From Cordia subcordata (taxonomy: Eukaryota; Streptophyta; Magnoliopsida; Boraginales; Cordiaceae), in the NCBI GenBank assembly GCA_028554755.1, contig JAPTOF010000006.1, positions 13,949,001 through 14,013,000 on the forward strand: a stretch of 64,000 nt of DNA, written 5' to 3'. The number at the start of each line of letters is the position of its first letter. Position 1 is the first letter of the stretch. Of this stretch, positions 60,811-64,000 are shown in pieces. The notes under the pieces were generated by a model. The model was given only the letters and a program-made list of their open reading frames with translations. It had not been told where the DNA came from and did no database searches. Position numbers and translations under genes: made by a program.

Positions 60811-61466
60811 GCTGAGCATTCAGTTATAACTGAATTGAAATATCGAAAACCGAATTTTAAAATTTTTAATAATTGAAATCAAATCGAATAAGTTGAATAA
60901 CCGAAATTTTAGAACCGAATTTTTCCGGTTCGGTTTCGGTTGAATTACAAAAGATTGAAAAAAAACACATTAGAACAACTCATAAGCGAATGAACTTTAA
61001 CTTGTTTGTAAAAATGAAAGAAAAGCCATATCTATACATTATTACTGGCTTCCTAATAGTCAAGCTTCGTGCTTGAGTCTTAATTGTTATGTGCTGCTTG
61101 TGCCTTGAAAAGTGCTTCAGATTTTATTTTTGCGGCGTGAGAGCAGTGAAGCAGAGGCGAGGCATGAGTATTTGAGAATTGAGTCGTTGTCTAAATAGTA
61201 TTAAGTTATATGTATAATGTTTTAAGCATAATTGCATAAAGCAACCACTTAAGTAGAAGGGGCAAACCAATAAAGGTTCATCAATTCCGTTATTTTAGTT
61301 AATAATCAAAATTTTAAATCAACAATTAAAACCAAAATCGAACTGCAAAAAAGTAAAACAAATATCCGAGACCGAACGGAATGCCCAAATAACCAAATTG
61401 AATTATTAATTTGGCTCGGTTCTGAGTTGGTTTTCAGTTACTAAAAGTAATATTTTCAATCCTACA
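60811..61466. mobile_element. Possible degraded hAT-like element
   Basis: Sequence at 60811-60960 (TACGGCTGAGCATTCAGTTA, CCGGTTCGGTTTCGGTTG) and its approximate inverse at 61300-61466 (AACCAAATTGAATTATTAAT, GGTTTTCAGTTACTAAAAG) have the CGGTTTGG-rich style of plant hAT MITEs. The ends are too diverged to fix, and an unrelated moderate-GC segment lies between (about 61020-61260). Confidence 0.35.
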
Positions 61467-61693
61467 TGTCGGATTTGGATCACTTGAATTAGTTTTATAA
61501 TAAAAAATTCTGCGTATATGTTAATTTCTAAAGACTAAAATGATCATTTTGAAAAATAGAAAACTCTTTTGTTGGATTAGCAAAATATCCATTTGAGAAT
61601 TAATGGAATTTTGACAAAAAAAGATAATAATAATCATACAAAAAGTTTGAGATGAAAATATATAAAATAAATATTACCTCTAGTCAAATGCTC

Positions 61694-62252
61694 TATCTTT
61701 TATACATTAGATGAAAGCAACAACCACTAAAAAACAAATTTTTGGCATTTGTCCGCCCATTCTTGAAATATAAATTTTCGGCACGTGTCCATTGATCTAG
61801 ATGTTCATTTGTAGCCTATCTGGCTATTCATTATCAATTGATATCGTGCTTACACTTACATCTAAAATATTAATATTCTTTTTATTTTTTAATATACAGT
61901 TAATTTTATTAATTATTTGTCGTTTCTGTTTGATAGAGTGCATGAGAGAGAAGAATTAATGAACTTATATATGTAAAATTTTTTTAATAAAAAAAGTTAA
62001 ATTCTCTAATGACTGATAGTTAATTTGTTATTAATTCTCATATTACATTTTCTCCCCGTTAAAATCAATTATTTGATTTATTCAATTATTACATTTTTAT
62101 AAAGAAAATTATTAATATTAAAAACTTAATAATAATTAAATTTTACTAAATATATTTACATTTTATCTTATCATGATAAAAATATAATTAACTGACAAAT
62201 AAAAATATTAAAAATGCTCAATTTTCCCGTACGATGTACGGGGTTAGTTTAT
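61694..62252 (+). mobile_element. Candidate Helitron next to the last gene
   Basis: A hairpin CCCGTACGATGTACGGGG (about 62226-62243) is followed by GTTAGT, close to a Helitron 3' end. TCTATCTTTTATACATTAGA near 61694 resembles a 5' end. The CTRR terminus is degenerate. The 3' end is about 75 bp from the ATG at 62324. Confidence 0.35.
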
Positions 62253-62323
62253 TGTAGTGTGTGACTCTACTGCTTCCCAACATCGCACTTCTTGTTAGGG
62301 TTTAGCACGCACAAAACAGAGAA

Positions 62324-62603
62324 ATGGCGACCTCGAAAACCCTCATTTGGGCCGGGCTTTCAGCGGTGAGCCGTTTAATAAATCCCTCGAGGACGAATCC
62401 GGGCTCAACCATTATCGCGTCGGCGAGTCGGAGGCCCGAAGTCGTCGTCCCGCAGCTTTTCCCGTCTCTTAACTCTCAATCCAAGCAGAGCACTCTTCAC
62501 TTCCCCAAAAACGACGCTGTGGAAGAATCGCTCAGAGACCTCTCCTCTCATGGCTTCCTCTACCCCTCTGGCTTACCTTCTCTCCCCTTCTTCCTCCCTG
62601 ATG
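62324..62603 (+). CDS. First exon of a gene, possibly mitochondrial ribosomal protein bL34m
   Basis: An open frame of 93 codons from the ATG at 62324 (AGAAATGGCG) to a GT donor after GAT G (62603). The start is rich in Ser, Arg and Ala and poor in acidic residues, like a mitochondrial presequence. The section LSSHGFLYPSGLPSLPFFLPDG resembles, from memory, the region before the mature part of plant mitochondrial L34. The conserved L34 core itself would lie in a later exon outside the window, so the identity is unproven. Everything from 62604 to 64000 appears to be intron. The gene is cut by the window edge, and codons after the donor are intron. Confidence 0.6.
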
Positions 62604-62726
62604 GTAACACACCCCTGTTCTCTCTCTTTCTGTGTGTATATGTGTATGTTTTTGTGTGTGAATATGTGTATATTTGTATATGTATACATACGTGTATGTG
62701 CGGATCTGTTTATCTACATTGATAGC

Positions 62727-62764
<38 letters not shown>

Positions 62765-64000
62765 GCCCGTTTCAAAATGTAGTATGTGTGTGTTTTCTGT
62801 TTAATATTTGATTTTGTTTATATATTTTGAGGAAATTAAATTGAGTTTATTAAGGTTTTCTTTTCCGAATTAGTTTAAAAGAAGGATAGTTTTCAAATTG
62901 GCTGCAATCAGGATTAATTCTTTTCTTTCTTGTTGCTATCGGATTCATTAGTCTGAATTATTTCTTCCTTATCTGCTGTGAGCAGAGAGCATATTGCAGA
63001 GTGAGTAGGGATCTATATATACGAAAGCTAGGTGCCCTATTGAACTGCTTCATTTATCCAGAATAGATAAATGGAAACGGAAAATGGATGGTGTTTTTAA
63101 AGTGATAAATTTACTCAATCAAATTGGTCATGTCAAATGCATCTCTAGGATCTTTGCAGAAAGTGCAAGTTCATATTTCTATTTCCACTATCTTCTTACT
63201 TGTTTTATGCTTGATTTGTGCAGTTTACGAGACTAATGGGAACTAGACATAATCATATTGAGAATCTCTGTTTCATATTAGATTTTTTTTTTTTTTAAAA
63301 AGTAAAATTTGCCTTTCTTTGAGTTAATCCCTAATCATGATTTAACAGTGTCGATGTTATACATGAGTTGAGCAGGTCTTCAAAATGGAATTTGTTGACA
63401 TTCTATTCAGAGTCTAATGAAAAAATTTCTGATTTTCAAGTAAATGATTTGAAGTCTTAAAGGTGTACATTCTTCATGTATAATTAGCTGGGCAATTGTG
63501 AGGATTTGCTTTTGCAATTATCTTTCGGATAGATATTTTAAGCTTGAAGTGCATAAAGATTATAATTAAAGAGGCAGAGTTGTGGAATTAGAAGTCACTA
63601 ACACAAGTGACTAACTCCACAGAAAGGCAGTCACTAGATCAGTTTTTCATTTTTTCCTAATTTCGTACAAGGTGATATGAATAATTGTCCACTTTGCTAA
63701 GGGTGAACATAAGTCTCCAATTCACATGTGCCAGTTGTGTACTGAGCGTAAAAATTATATTGCTTCATTATTTACCAGTATACAGTTGACCTGCTATTAG
63801 GATCCTACCGTCATTAACTGATGCTTTATTTCATTAGTGGTTTGGGTAACATAATCCATTAGAAATAGATCAGTTGGCTGTCAATTTATTGGATTCTTTG
63901 AAACATGATATAACTAATGACATTATAATGACCACATGCCAGGCTAGGCATCCATGAATGCAACTTTAAAAGGGAATTTCCTCGTCATTAATCATATCAT
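62604..64000. other. Intron 1 of the last gene, running off the window
   Basis: It starts GTAACA after 62603, followed by TG/TA-rich repeats (62625-62765, including a TG run at about 62741-62764). No convincing second exon is seen to the end of the window. Confidence 0.5.

Noticed and set aside
62997..63018. Possible tiny second exon (AG before AGAGCATATTGCAGA, then GTGAGT) of the last gene
   Set aside because: Phase fits but the residues match nothing expected and splice signals alone are weak.

Overview
The window is nuclear DNA from a dicot-type flowering plant. It is AT-rich and holds six spliced plant genes, all on the + strand, with GT-AG introns that often carry long T tracts. Protein types (cell-wall invertase with the 9-nt mini-exon, plastid-type glyoxylate reductase, glycine-rich hnRNP) and plant transposon families (mudrA/plant-mobile-domain MULEs, copia, Helitrons, Tourist-like and hAT-like MITEs) support this. 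I cannot name the species.

Layout. 1-9.5 kb: a 1.08-kb foldback element (61-1140), then a roughly 7-kb decayed Mutator-like element (2444 to about 9465) with a broken mudrA-like transposase on + and a broken plant-mobile-domain gene on -. 9.5-12.7 kb: intergenic, with one MITE. 12.79-16.44 kb: cell-wall invertase with a one-base reading-frame problem at exon 4. 16.7-19.4 kb: a repeat-family copy and copia debris. 19.76-21.38 kb: FHA-domain gene. 23.76-27.61 kb: two-RRM glycine-rich hnRNP. 28.33-30.42 kb: a second, internally deleted copy of the same MULE family, inverted, with a 9-bp target duplication. 30.4-36.0 kb: a transposon graveyard with three-level nesting. 36.13-41.85 kb: GLYR2-like reductase, with a one-base frame problem at the exon 7/8 junction. 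42-53 kb: a MITE, a short Helitron and three more copies of an apparently undescribed repeat family, one split by a hAT-like insertion. 53.35-57.92 kb: SurE-like phosphatase. 57.9-62.3 kb: MITE, hAT-like and Helitron-like remnants. 62.32 kb to the edge: first exon and intron of a gene that may encode mitochondrial ribosomal protein bL34m.

The six genes do not form a pathway; they are ordinary single genes separated by transposons. The most informative content is the mobile DNA: a full-size and a deletion-derivative MULE of one family, a four-copy non-coding repeat family with tandem 'ACAAATAG' modules, and nested MITEs. The two single-base frame defects at splice junctions of otherwise well-conserved genes are either real lesions, splice-site shifts or consensus errors in the assembly. 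No CRISPR array, operon or tRNA/rRNA gene was seen.
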